From Cephalopachus bancanus (Eukaryota; Chordata; Mammalia; Primates; Tarsiidae), in assembly GCA_027257055.1 (NCBI GenBank), contig JAPVLO010000153.1, positions 5,146,001 to 5,210,000 of the forward strand: a stretch of 64,000 nucleotides of DNA, written 5' to 3'. A model generated the notes under the pieces. The model did not search any database. It saw only the letters and a program-made list of their open reading frames with translations, and was not told the origin of the DNA. Below, piece by piece: positions 11,851 through 22,500 of the stretch. The translations under genes were made by a program, and so were the position numbers. Each line of letters starts with the position of its first letter. The first letter of the stretch is position 1.

Positions 11851-13559
11851 ATCTTCTCTTGGTTTTAACCCACCATTTTTACTAGAACTGACTCAGGTGG
11901 TTTGGTTTCTGCCCAAAATTAACCCCATCCTCAAAATCTAGAGAATTGCCACCCCTGAATACAGAGATGCTATCTCGTGACTTTTTTTGTCTCTCAGCAA
12001 CTGCCTACACAAGGTCTCATGAAGGGAGATGCTTAAATGATATTTGTTGGATGGGTGAGCAATGATGTTTGCATATTGCAAAAGTGTTTGCGTGATAGGT
12101 GTATATTAGGATATGCAGCCTCCTCAGATGACCATTTTGAAACAGATGTCACATTCTAATATGTTAGTGGCTCCTGAGTTGTATACAATATTGACCCATG
12201 ATATTTAGGTCGAATTCCTGCTTTTCAACATTGTAAAACAAATACTCATCACATTTACCATACCTTTAGCTTTTGTTTTTTTACTCAGATTTCTAAAATG
12301 CACTTCCCAATCTTTCATCCATTATTTTTCAAATAGTGAAGTCATTTTACAAATATGTTATTCTGTAACCTCATGCTGGGTATATTATAAACTGATTTTT
12401 CTTTGGCTAGAGAATGCCTCTGGAAAGGATAACAAAGACCTACCTTACAGGATTGTTCTGGGAAGTGACATGATGGACTCCTTGAAGAAAGGTCTGCAAA
12501 TGCACTTTGTGCATTAATTCTTTCCATTTCTAGAACTGACTTTCTCTCAAAGAACTCCAAGTGCTTCACATATGGTCAGCCAGATCCTCTCAGAGTGTAA
12601 ATTATGCCCCAGGAGTAAGTTAATTGCTTGAAGGGAGACATTAACTCTTTCAAGTCACTAGGGTTCCACTTACAGCACTGCAGGAGGGCAGTAATTTACC
12701 AAATAGTACCCTAGTGACCGAAAAGTACTTGTGCAATATAAATTATTCCCAGGAAGTAATTTATGAACTCAGAAAATCTGTTTTATTTTCTCATCTATTC
12801 ACACAGTATCCCAGTGAGGGACAGGAGGAGCAAGAAAAGAAAAATAAGTAGAAAAATAGGTGAGGCTGGGATGCTAGAAGTTTCCTAAGTTTCTACAGCT
12901 TGTCAGGGGCAGAGCTCCAACTTAAATTGCCTAACCATGGGCATGACTTCCTCCCAATTCACAGCTGTGGGGTTTGAGGCTCTCAGCTTGAAGTTTCTGC
13001 TAATCAGGGCAGGGAGTAGGATGAGAGGAGTGAGGTGAGTCGCCTCACCTGAGTCCTGGCACTGCTGCTAAATCAGTGAGGAATGTATTCACTTGAAACA
13101 CGCAAGGGACCACAGAATCCACACATATTCACTGCTTGCTCCTATTAAGCCCATAAATGCTAATGAGGATTCGGGGGTTGATTAATCAGTCTTGCCACAC
13201 AGTAGAATAGTGGAGAAGGCAATAGAGGAGGGGCATAGCAGCAGAGAGGGGCGACTATCACATTGTTCTGTTGCCAAACTTGGAAATGTTCAAACAGTTC
13301 ATCTATTTTAAGTAAGAAGAGAAGAGTCTAGATTGAAGTCTATTTATGATGTAATTAATACATGGCAAAGAGATCCCTTGGAATATTTTGGCTCAAAGGT
13401 TCAAATCCTAAGTCCTTACCATAGTCAACTACCCACTATGGCAGTACTCTTTACCGGGTCATGAATTCCAATTATTTAGGAAGGTTCCAAAAGCTTTGCA
13501 CAGGCACTAGGTGTTCTGCAAAAGAATTAGAATACAAGTGTCTTTATTCCCCATTCAAA

Positions 13560-13563
<4 letters not shown>
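11851..13563. other. Non-coding stretch
   Basis: No gene or confidently classified repeat. At 12655-12720 the words TCACTAGGGTTCC and AGTACCCTAGTGACC form a loose inverted pair. Confidence 0.4.

Positions 13564-13612
<49 letters not shown>
13564..13612. repeat. (TC)n microsatellite
   Basis: About 24 uninterrupted TC units. It creates a low-complexity Ser-Leu open frame that should not be read as protein. Confidence 0.97.
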
Positions 13613-13619
<7 letters not shown>

Positions 13620-13912
13620 CAACATATCTCTGTGCCTTTTTGATGGCTGTCTAAAAGCCAATCACTGAAATATAATGGCCTTTAAAGGAGAGAAAAAAAT
13701 CTACTTGACGCTCTACCCTGCATGAGAGCTTTGCTATGTTACAAAGGGCAGCAATCGACTTCTTTTCAGAATTCCGCTGCCAATTCAGCCTGATATCAAC
13801 CTCTACCACCAATAAAATCCCACCTGATTTCTCTGAATTTTGATTCATTTCTTGCCTCAATAGAATATACTACATCACAATTTGAAAGATGACACAGAAC
13901 CTCCCCCATGTG

Positions 13913-13914
<2 letters not shown>

Positions 13915-13965
<51 letters not shown>

Positions 13966-13981
13966 CGCACACGCACACGCA

Positions 13982-14013
<32 letters not shown>
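13915..14013. repeat. Compound (TC)n(CA)n microsatellite
   Basis: About 22 TC units run directly into about 27 mostly CA units interrupted by ACGC steps. It lies 300 bp from the other TC tract. Confidence 0.97.
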
Positions 14014-14016
<3 letters not shown>

Positions 14017-14039
14017 CCAGTGAAGTAATTTTGTCCCAC

Positions 14040-14200
14040 CCTTACTTGTATGGTAGGGCTTTGTCATTCACTCAAAGAGTGACCTTGGGTAAGTCATTTA
14101 ACCCATGCTCTGCCTCCATTTTCTCTCCTGGGAAAATGAGGAGATTGGACTAGAAGTCTCAGGTCCCTTTCAATTCTGGAATTTCATAATTCTAGAGTTG
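14040..14200 (+). mobile_element. MIR fragment
   Basis: MIR core text: GTGACCTTGGGTAAGTCATT, TAACCCATGCTCTGCCTCCA, GGGAAAATGAGGAGATTGGA. Sense orientation, diverged. Confidence 0.7.
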
Positions 14201-14237
14201 ATATGTCTCTTCAACGTCACAACTTTAACCCAAACTG

Positions 14238-14576
14238 AAGTCAGTAAACTACAGCCCTTGGATCAAATCCTATCCACTGCCTCCTTTCGTATGGTCTACA
14301 AGCTAAGAATGTTTTTTTACATTTCAGATGTCTGGATAACAATCAAAATAGCATTTTGTGGCATGTACAAAAATCATATAAAATTCAAATTTTAGTGTCC
14401 ATAAGTAAAGCTTGTTAAAATACGGCCATACCCATTCATTTACATATTATCTCTGGCTGCTGTTGCAACACAAGGACAGAGCTGAGTGGTCGAACACTGT
14501 CTGACCTGCAAAGCTTAAAATATTTACTGTCTTTACAGAAAATGCTTTCCTTTTACACAAAATGTTTGCCAACACC
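14238..14576 (+). mobile_element. hAT-type MITE, same family as 8330-8634
   Basis: It starts GTCAGTAAACTACAGCCC and ends TTGCCAACACC, with the shared internal text AAGCTTAAAATATTTACTGT. The inverted ends are eroded, and no convincing 8-bp duplication remains. Confidence 0.7.
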
Positions 14577-17500
14577 AGACCTGAGCCATTATTAGACCAT
14601 TTGCATAGTAACAAAGTCTGCTGTAGCACTTCTTAGCTGATTGAAGTTTTATTTCTGGAAAAGAGGACTCTCATAAGGTAATCTGAAGAACCAAAAACAA
14701 AGTTAATGGACAATTAGACAACCTGATCCTTATAAACAAAACTGCTAGAAAACATTGGTAAATCTCCCTTGCCAGCATCAGGACTGATTTCTTATGAGAA
14801 ACAATTTACTCCAAAGAATTTCTCTTCCCACTGTATTGCAAAAATGCCATTGCAGTGCATTTTTCTTCTTCTCTTTTCTTTTCACTTTTTTTAAGTGGCC
14901 TGAAAGTAAATTTATCTTTTCTTCATGAGTAATAGTATCATTGGTGAAAATGGCTGTTAAAGAGCAAGCAAGCATGGAACAAATTGCTGTCCAATAAAGC
15001 AGTGACTTTGAAAAGGAAATTGCCCTGCTTAAGTGATGGATTCTGTTTCAGTCGTCATGACCCAAGTTATGAGGCAGTCCAGGGACCCGGGTCCTGGCCC
15101 TTATGGTCAAAGCAGCTGCAAAGCCCCACTGGGAGCTCGCCAAGGACTCTGAATGGCCAAAAGCTGACCCACCTGCCCCACTGCTTCTGCAGGCTGCAGC
15201 CCTACAGGGCCACAGAGGCTGAGCAAGAATATGGCAGCACTTAGCAGTGAGTCTCCTCCAGTGACCCCTTTCCACTAGCCTGGAATGCCTCCTCACCACC
15301 TCCTCCTTTCCGCTTACCTACCCCAATCAAAACTATTTGGGGTTCCACAGCCTCATGAGACCCTGTATTCGTTTTTCTTATTTTATGTTTGTGTTTTCTC
15401 TTTCCAAAGCCTGTAAGATCCTTGAGCACAGGCAGCACGAATCATTTAGACATCCTTGGGTTAGAGACCCACACAAAATCTCGGTGAAGACAATGATAAT
15501 GGTGAAATGGGAAATAAGTATGACTTAGGACCTTTTTTTCTCACAGAAAAGACGGGATGCTTGAACTGCACTTGCTCTCTCTGATTCTCAGGCAGGATTT
15601 TCTAGATGAAAAGCTGAGATCTGAGGCAATGTGAGAATCCATAGCAGAATGCTGTTGTTCCTCTACCAGAGGGTGCTCTGCCTACTGAAAGGAGACCCGG
15701 TGCTGCAAATTGTTCTCTTCTGGACTTTGCAAAGGAACAGCTTCTAATCACACATATCTTTGTTTCCCTGAGAACAGAGATGATGGAGTCTTGGAGCTGT
15801 GGGGCTCCCAACTTTCAACTTTCTGGGTGCTGAGATTGTGATATCAAGCCATGTCCTTAGCCCCAAGACGCCAAATGCTTCCTGGCTGATCTGTATTGGA
15901 GGAAGTCACTTCAGAAGGAAATTTTTCTGCATTCATCTGCATGCTGTAATCACAGAAATAAACGTCCTTTCAAAATTAGAAATATTTGCTTTAGTTCTAA
16001 TTTTTTGCATTTTCCTTTATATTACTATTCTGAGCTAATTGGTAGTATTTTTAAGGGAACTTAATGTTTTGAAAGTCTTAGTCCTAGAGCTTATCAAAAT
16101 GTGATTTCTTAGTTTTACTTTCAAAAAGAATCATAAAGTCATTGCAACTATTGAAAAAAAATAAATCAATAAACAAGGAGAAAAAACATCAACTCCTGGG
16201 CTCCACCCCTCAAGAGATTCTGATTTAATTGCCCTGGATAGGATGTAGGCCTGGGTATATTTTATAATCTCCCCAGTGTTTCACTGGCCATGTGAAAATC
16301 AGACTCCAGTACACAAGCACTTCAAATATACTTCTGTTAGAGTATTTATCACTTTATGCCATGATTATTTGTGTGCACGTCTCCCTCTCCTTCTAAACAG
16401 TAAGCTTATGATGCTACCAGAGAGGGCTGTCAAAACTCCAAGTGCCTGCCATTAACCCAACTCCTGAGGGAACACAACTCGAAAGAAGGTGAGGAGGAAC
16501 CCTAGGAAGTTTCTTAAGCATAGGTGGTCAGGCTTTGTGGTGCCAATGACCTAGACACAAACGACTGGCCCGGGATTAGGCACCTGACCCAGGATCTGCC
16601 CATCTACAAGTGTCTAGCAACCTATGAGGAAGCCTGATACAAAAGCTCAGTCCAACTCTAGCATCTGGTGAGTGCCCAGGGAGGGCAATTAGACCCTCTC
16701 ACTAAAGGAGTTTAAATATGAGTTCCACAGAGAGCTGAGCAGTTGGTAGCAGGAGCAGAAGCCAAAGGACACCCGGAGAAAAACAGCAAGAGAAGAGCTG
16801 AATCACCTTGGCGGCTAAGCCTGTTAGTAGGGATCGGCAGATGCCTGCTGCTGAGGGGGCAGCGAGATAACCCAGTCACAGAGCCGTATCCTGAATGACC
16901 TTCCAGTTCCTGAACTTCAATCCAGTTTTCGTGAGGCCTGGCTCGGTGGCCTTTCCGGAAGGCTTTTTGGAGACACGTGGCTGAGTGGTGGAGATTCCGG
17001 TCAGCCTTCCTTCCAGAGTAAACTCCCATTACTTAGGGTAAATTCAGTGGTGTCTGTTCTTTGCAACCCCAAAAAAGCCCAATCGGCACAATGACCAGGG
17101 TCTAGCCCTTTGCCTGGCACATAGCAACTGCTAAAAAAAATTTGCAAGTGCTGGAATGGCCTGATCATCTTCAGTGAAAAACCTTCTGAAAATAAAGTAT
17201 CTACGGTAAGAACACTGATGAGGGTCATCTTCAAGCTCCAAAAACAATTCTAAACTGGGATAAATGCATCAAGCTTAATCTTGCCCTCCGATTTCCAAAT
17301 TCTCTACTTTTCTCCCATAAATCTATCAAAGAAGGAAATGTCACATTCTGAAGAACTGCAGCGAGCATCCTAATTTCAGCTAAGGTATGTTTGGATGACT
17401 TGATTTTCACTTCACTTCATCTTAAATCACAGCAATGTTAGTAAGAACAATTTTCCTCCCACACTAACTTCACTGACAAACCTCTAAAGTAGCTGATCTT

Positions 17501-18365
17501 TGACTTTTAAGAAGTTTAATAATACATGATCCTCCCCGCCACGTTGCCACACGCATTTCCCCTGTCTATTGTCTGTATCAGCTACTTGAAGAGCACATAC
17601 TCCCCAACAACCGGATGAGTCATAAAATAAGAGGTACATGGATGTAAACTGAGCCTGTTTACACTTTCCCTGGCCCCAGCTAATAAAATAAAAGAGGTCC
17701 CACTGAATTCAGGTCCAATGGTTTCCGGAAAGCAGGTTTCTGCTTAGCAAAGACATGCCCTATTTAGTACATTATTTTAAAGGTAGGGCTAATTTCATGC
17801 CCCATGTGAATGAAACATATTTACAGTTATAGCCATGTACAGGGTGTGTAAGGACTTGCCCTCCTCGTGTCCTCTACAAAAGAAGGCTCGGCGGCTTCTG
17901 GTGGTGAGCTAACCAACAAAAGGAATGCTGAGAAGGTCTCACCTCTCCCATTCACAGAGCTCTGGAATGGGGGCTGGGGCCCTGCTTGCGGGGAAACTCA
18001 GCACCCAAGGGGGTGCACGCTTAGGTTTCTCATGTGCATTTTTGAAAATCTGGATAAAAGCAGGTTTAGCCCAACCTCCCCTGACCTGTTCCTGATAAAG
18101 TGATCTTGCGCCTCTGGAATTGGGATTTTGAATGTATGTGCCTACCCCAGGTCTGGTATTATATTACAACAGCATGAAAATGGAGCCTAGGACTGAGGAG
18201 CCGGCCAGCCTCAGAAGCCTTCTTCATTGCCTGCCATGTAATACATGATATGCAAAGCCTGTGACTTCAGCCAGCAGATATTTGGAGACCGTGTTGGCCT
18301 TAGCTATGGGGACTAAACTAATGTGTGTTTAGGTCAGAAAGCGAATCAGAAAAGCCACTGGAGGG
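14577..18365. other. Proximal upstream flank of GDNF
   Basis: No protein gene found. A MER5/MER20-like hAT fragment is likely at about 16185-16320 (GGGCTCCACCCCTCAAGAGA, TTCTGATTTAATTGCC). From about 17500 the DNA is repeat-poor, which fits a promoter-proximal regulatory flank. That is inference, because conservation cannot be judged from one sequence. Confidence 0.45.
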
Positions 18366-18372
18366 CACGTCA
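18366..18372 (-). promoter_or_regulatory. CRE-like half-site
   Basis: CACGTCA (TGACGTG on the other strand) is a CREB/ATF-type core 15 bp upstream of the TATA box. cAMP/CREB control of GDNF is reported for mammals; use of this particular site is inferred. Confidence 0.5.
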
Positions 18373-18386
18373 CGCAGTGAGAGCGC

Positions 18387-18394
18387 TATAAATT
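18387..18394 (+). promoter_or_regulatory. GDNF: TATA box, probable main GDNF promoter
   Basis: TATAAATT sits at the upstream edge of the CpG island, so transcription would begin near 18413-18420. Everything from there to the donor at 19505/19506 can form a single leader exon. No other TATA-like sequence is so placed. The start site itself is not visible in sequence. Confidence 0.65.
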
Positions 18395-18993
18395 CATCCC
18401 CACTAGCAGCGTTCCCTGGCAAACACTCGGCTTCTCTCACTGGGCCGCTCCACACCTCTGCGTCTTGGTGCTAAAACCCCGGCCGGCAGCTCTTCTCGCC
18501 GCTGCCTTCTGCCCTGCAGAAAAGCGAGAGGGCGAGACACCGAGGAGGAAGGAAAGCCTTCGACAGGCGCGAGGAGAGCACAGCGCAGCCCTCCACCCCG
18601 CAGAGCGCCTCCCTCCGAGCGCGGGGCGCTGGGGCGAAGCCCGGCGCGGGCGCCGCGGTCAAGTTCGGATCGCCCCCTTGGGTTGGGCTGAGCGGAACTC
18701 CGCACATTCCTCCGGATCTACCCGGCGAGAGAAGGCGCGAGCCCCGCGGTGTCTCCACGCGCCCAGCGCTCTCCCTGCACCCCAGGGAGGGGCGCCCCGC
18801 GTCACCCACTCGCACCCCGCGCCCCCGCCTCGAGAGCTCCGGCGCCTCCTCGCGGCTCGCCTCTCTCTCCCCCACCGCCGGGCCCCGCCGCCGCCTCCCG
18901 ACCCCTCCCCTCCCAGGGCCCCGCGCCTCCCCTCCCCCACCCCGGCCCCCCAGCCCGGGCTCTCGACGACCAGCCTGCGCTCCTGGCGCCCTC

Positions 18994-19146
18994 ATGTCTT
19001 CACGGGACTCCCCGCGCCGGTTGACGTGGTGTCTCGTTCGGATCTCCAGGCAAGACCTCAGCTCCCGCGGCAGCATCAGACAAACCCGTCTCGTGCTCCC
19101 CGGCACTGCGCCCCGAGGAGGCGCAGAGCGCGGCAGCTACCGCTGA
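18994..19146 (+). other. uORF1 in GDNF leader (50 codons)
   Basis: The first ATG of the predicted leader, in weak context (C at -3, T at +4), opens 50 codons and stops at TGA 19144-19146. The peptide is arginine-rich and resembles nothing I know. Weak context suggests leaky scanning past it. Translation is unproven. Confidence 0.45.
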
Positions 19147-19431
19147 GCCGCCCGCAGCGCCCCGGGCCCACGCAGCCCCTGCCAAGAGCGCGGCGCGCGC
19201 TGCCGTGTCACCCCCCACCCAAAGCAGCGGCAGCTGCTCGGACCTCGACTTCTGGGGGCGCGGGGGTCCGGCAGGGGAGTTGTCGGCAGCCCTTGCTCTT
19301 CTCGCGGCGGCGGCAGCCGGAGCCTTGGCCGCCGCCTCCAGCGCGCCCTCGCTGCCCCGCGCGACCCCAGGATTGCGAACTCTTGCCCCTGACCTGTTGG
19401 GCGGGGCTCTGCGCTCCAGCCATCGGCCCGG

Positions 19432-19470
19432 ATGGGTCTCCTGGTTGGGACTTGGGGCACCTGGAGTTAA
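19432..19470 (+). other. uORF2 in GDNF leader (12 codons), ends TAATG
   Basis: ATG at 19432 (C at -3, G at +4: intermediate context) encodes MGLLVGTWGTWS and stops at TAA 19468-19470. The last A of that stop is the first base of the next upstream ATG, a TAATG overlap of the kind used for termination-coupled reinitiation. See uORF3. Confidence 0.5.
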
Positions 19471-19505
19471 TGTCCAACTGGGGGTCTGCGGAGACCCGAT
19501 CCGAG

Positions 19506-22500
19506 GTGAGTGAGGGCGTGGGCCGCCGTGAAGGGAGCGGTGGCGCCTGCGTCGCCGGCGGGATTGGAGGGCTGTTGGGCGCCCTAGACAGAGGGGCGCG
19601 GCTGGATCTCCGAGCAGGCGGTGAGAGTAGAAAGTGGAAAGACTGGAGGAAGCCGAGGGTCTGGGAGGAGAGAGGGAAGTTGAATCGGAGGGAGGCTGGC
19701 CTTGTGGAAGGGCAGGTTGCCTTTTCCACGTGGGCAAAGACCTGTGGAGCCCCTGATGCCCCTGGGCCCCGGAATGCCCAAGAGAGACAGTTTTCCTCCC
19801 CGACTGGCGGGGCGCTCCACTGTCAAGTCCCGGCACTGTGCGGGGTTTGGGTCATCTTCGAACCAACGGCCGCGGGATAGTGACCTCTCTGGACTTGCAG
19901 CTGCAGAGATATTGTCATTGCCAAGAGTGCAGCTTACCACTGAGCGCGTTTTGGTCTGTTCCAACGGAAAGCGCAGACCCAGGAAGGGACTGCTGCAAAG
20001 GTGCTGAGAACCTAAAAATAGAGGGCTCACCTCCTCCGGGCGCGTTCTTGCAAAACTGCATTTCTCGCCCTTGTGGCAGCCCGCTGCTACTTGCCCTTTT
20101 CTAATGTTCCTAACCCCAACTAGCCATCCCCGTCGAGTTTACGAGAGGGGCTGCCTTGGAAGTCCTGGACTCGAGTCTCCGTCTCCAGTAGACTCTTAGG
20201 ACTCCTCAAGGACCCTCGAGGTGATTATTGTAGTGTCTTTTCTCCTGTACTCTGTGCCTCCTTCCCAAGAGCACCCCACCACCAGCACCACCACTGCCTT
20301 ACGCCACTTCGGAGCTGATTCCGCGGTGGTTTGGTTTCCAGCCCCGACCAGGGAAAAGGAACCCTCTCCGGGGCTGGGACCGGACTTTCGCGGGGGTACC
20401 CCCTCCAACCTCCTGGCGCCTCGCTAGTTTAGGCTTGGGCAGAATCCGCCTGCGGGATCGACATGCTCGGCCCCCGGGGGGCGCTGCCCAGCCCGGAGCT
20501 TCCTCTGTTTTTGCTCATTGGCGGGGACAAATGCAACTCTTCTGGCCCCGGCCGCGGTTATGTTAGAGCGCTCTCGACTCTTCCTTGGCATTTCGAACAC
20601 ACACACACACAAGTATTTCAAGGAGGAGATGCTGCTTCCACCCTCACGCACGCACTCCCTCCTGCAAAGCCCTTCTTTCAAAGGGGAGTCAGGACTCCCG
20701 CCCGGCCCTAAGCAAACCCTCGCTGTGGCGTTGCGCCTTCGCTCTGGCAAGGGAGGTGTCGCCTTTTCAACAAGTGGCAAGTGTCGGGTGTCCGGGAAGC
20801 CCGCCGCTTCTCGAACCCACTCCCGCAAGAGACTCCCGGACCTGGAACTCGGGCCCCGGCCCTTTAAACCGACAGACCTCCTCCCCAGCTTGCCCGCGAG
20901 AAGCGCCCCGCATTCTTTTCCCCTCCCTCGTCTGGGGCCCCGCAACTATGGGGAGTCGCGGGGGGAATACGTCCTCCATCAGTCGAGGACACGCAGCACA
21001 GAGAAGAAAAGCAATAGATCTTCCAGCGATGTCTGTTCCTACCGCCAAAGAAAACCCCCGAATTTATAGCAAACCCGTCTCCCCGCGCCACCACCCCCCT
21101 TTTTCCCTCCCTGAGATCTGGATCTTGAAAGCAAAGCCCAAACAAACCTCCCAGCCTGCCAGGCACAAGAAGGTGCGGGGGCACTGACGGCGGGAGCGCT
21201 AGCTCGCTGAGAAGCTGTCACAGCGATGCGGGGACAGGGTGGGGGTGGGGGCTCGAGAAGCAGGTTGCCAAGAAACCGGCACAGGTGAAGTGGGAAGAAG
21301 AACACGAGGGAGAAAGAATGGAGGGGTAGAAGCCTGAGAAGCAGGCATGCCGGGAAGGACGTCCACGGGTTCCCGGGCTAATTCGTATTTAGGGAGGATG
21401 GCCGAAGAGTGAGTGGTGGTTCTCCGGTTTTATACCTCAAATGATAACGCAACCTCCGGGCCGCGTGGGCGCTCCACGACTCAGACGGTTTCTGGTGCCC
21501 CCTGGTGCCGGGAACTCAGAAGCGCCCCGCGGCGAGCGGCGGCTTCTGCGAACGCTCCTCCGGCTTTGCCGGGCGTCCTTTCCTCCCCAGGCCTGGGCAC
21601 CCACCCAGTCCCAGAGCCCGCGACGCGCTCCTTTTGCGCTTACGGGACGTGCTGGTTCAGAACCCAGCAGAGAACCAGCCTAGCAAGCACAAGAAAGGGT
21701 GCAGAGTCACCTGGCGGGGCGACCTGGGGAGGAGACGTGGTTCCCCCAAGTGGCGCGCGTGAAGCAATTCGCACGAGGAGCGAAGTCCGACGGTTGTGGG
21801 AAACCCGTCGGGCACATGTGGATGTGTTTCGAAGCCGCGGGGGGGGTGGCATAGACTCTGAGAACGTCCCAGTAGACGGCTGTGTGTGCGGAGTCTCCAG
21901 AACCACCCCCCTCCTCCGCCCCCGCCCAGCAAATACCAGGAACTAAAGAGCCGCTCGGACTGGAGCCGGTCCCGGGGGCGCTCCGAGAGAGGAATGCGCC
22001 CTCCCCTTTCCGGGGAAGGAGGGGGATATCTGTCGGGGCGCTCGCGGCGCCCGGCCGAGGGCGGGAACGCGAGCCAGGAGCCTCCTCTGGTGAGGTGGGG
22101 AGCTTTCCACCGTCTCCTCCTTTGCCAGCTTCGCCACACTTCTAATTGAGGATCCCCACGTCCAATTTAAAAAGCCCTCCGTCGGCCAAGCAGGAAAAAA
22201 AGGGAAAACCCTTTTAAGACGGAAGGGAAATCTGGTGCCTCTGTCGCTTCCTGCTGGCAGGCACTGTGATTTGGAATGGCGCATTAACCCCGCGCCTCCC
22301 TACCCCTCTGCATCGCCAGCCATTTCGCACGCACCCGGGAGCTGGCACCGAGGGGGCGGGAGGCCTCGCGTTCCCCTGGTCCCGGTTGCCAAAGCGCCTC
22401 TCTGCGCTCGTTTTGCACCGCCTGGTGCGGTCTTCCTGGCCTGCGCACCCGGATCCAGAGTCCGTGCTTTTTCTCGGGTTTGCAAAACAGCCCGCACGAC

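Larger units (their letters stand above)
18415..19505 (+). other. GDNF: GDNF exon 1 (5' untranslated leader)
   Basis: The 3' boundary is the donor GATCCGAG|GTGAGTGAGG at 19505/19506, which fits exon 2's start GTGCAGCC. The 5' end is placed from the TATA box and is approximate. At about 1.1 kb and very GC-rich, the leader should be strongly structured. It has exactly three ATG triplets (18994, 19432, 19470), each opening a short upstream frame. The frame that ends in uORF3 is open through the exon from 18465 with no ATG before 19470. Confidence 0.72.

Noticed and set aside
13461..14014. Frames rich in Ser-Leu, Arg-Glu and Cys-Val repeats
   Set aside because: Translations of the TC and CA microsatellites.
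18471..19836. Long minus-strand frames (211 and 278 codons) opposite exon 1
   Set aside because: Stops are rare in this GC-rich island, the composition is Pro/Arg/Ala low complexity, and no domain is recognisable.
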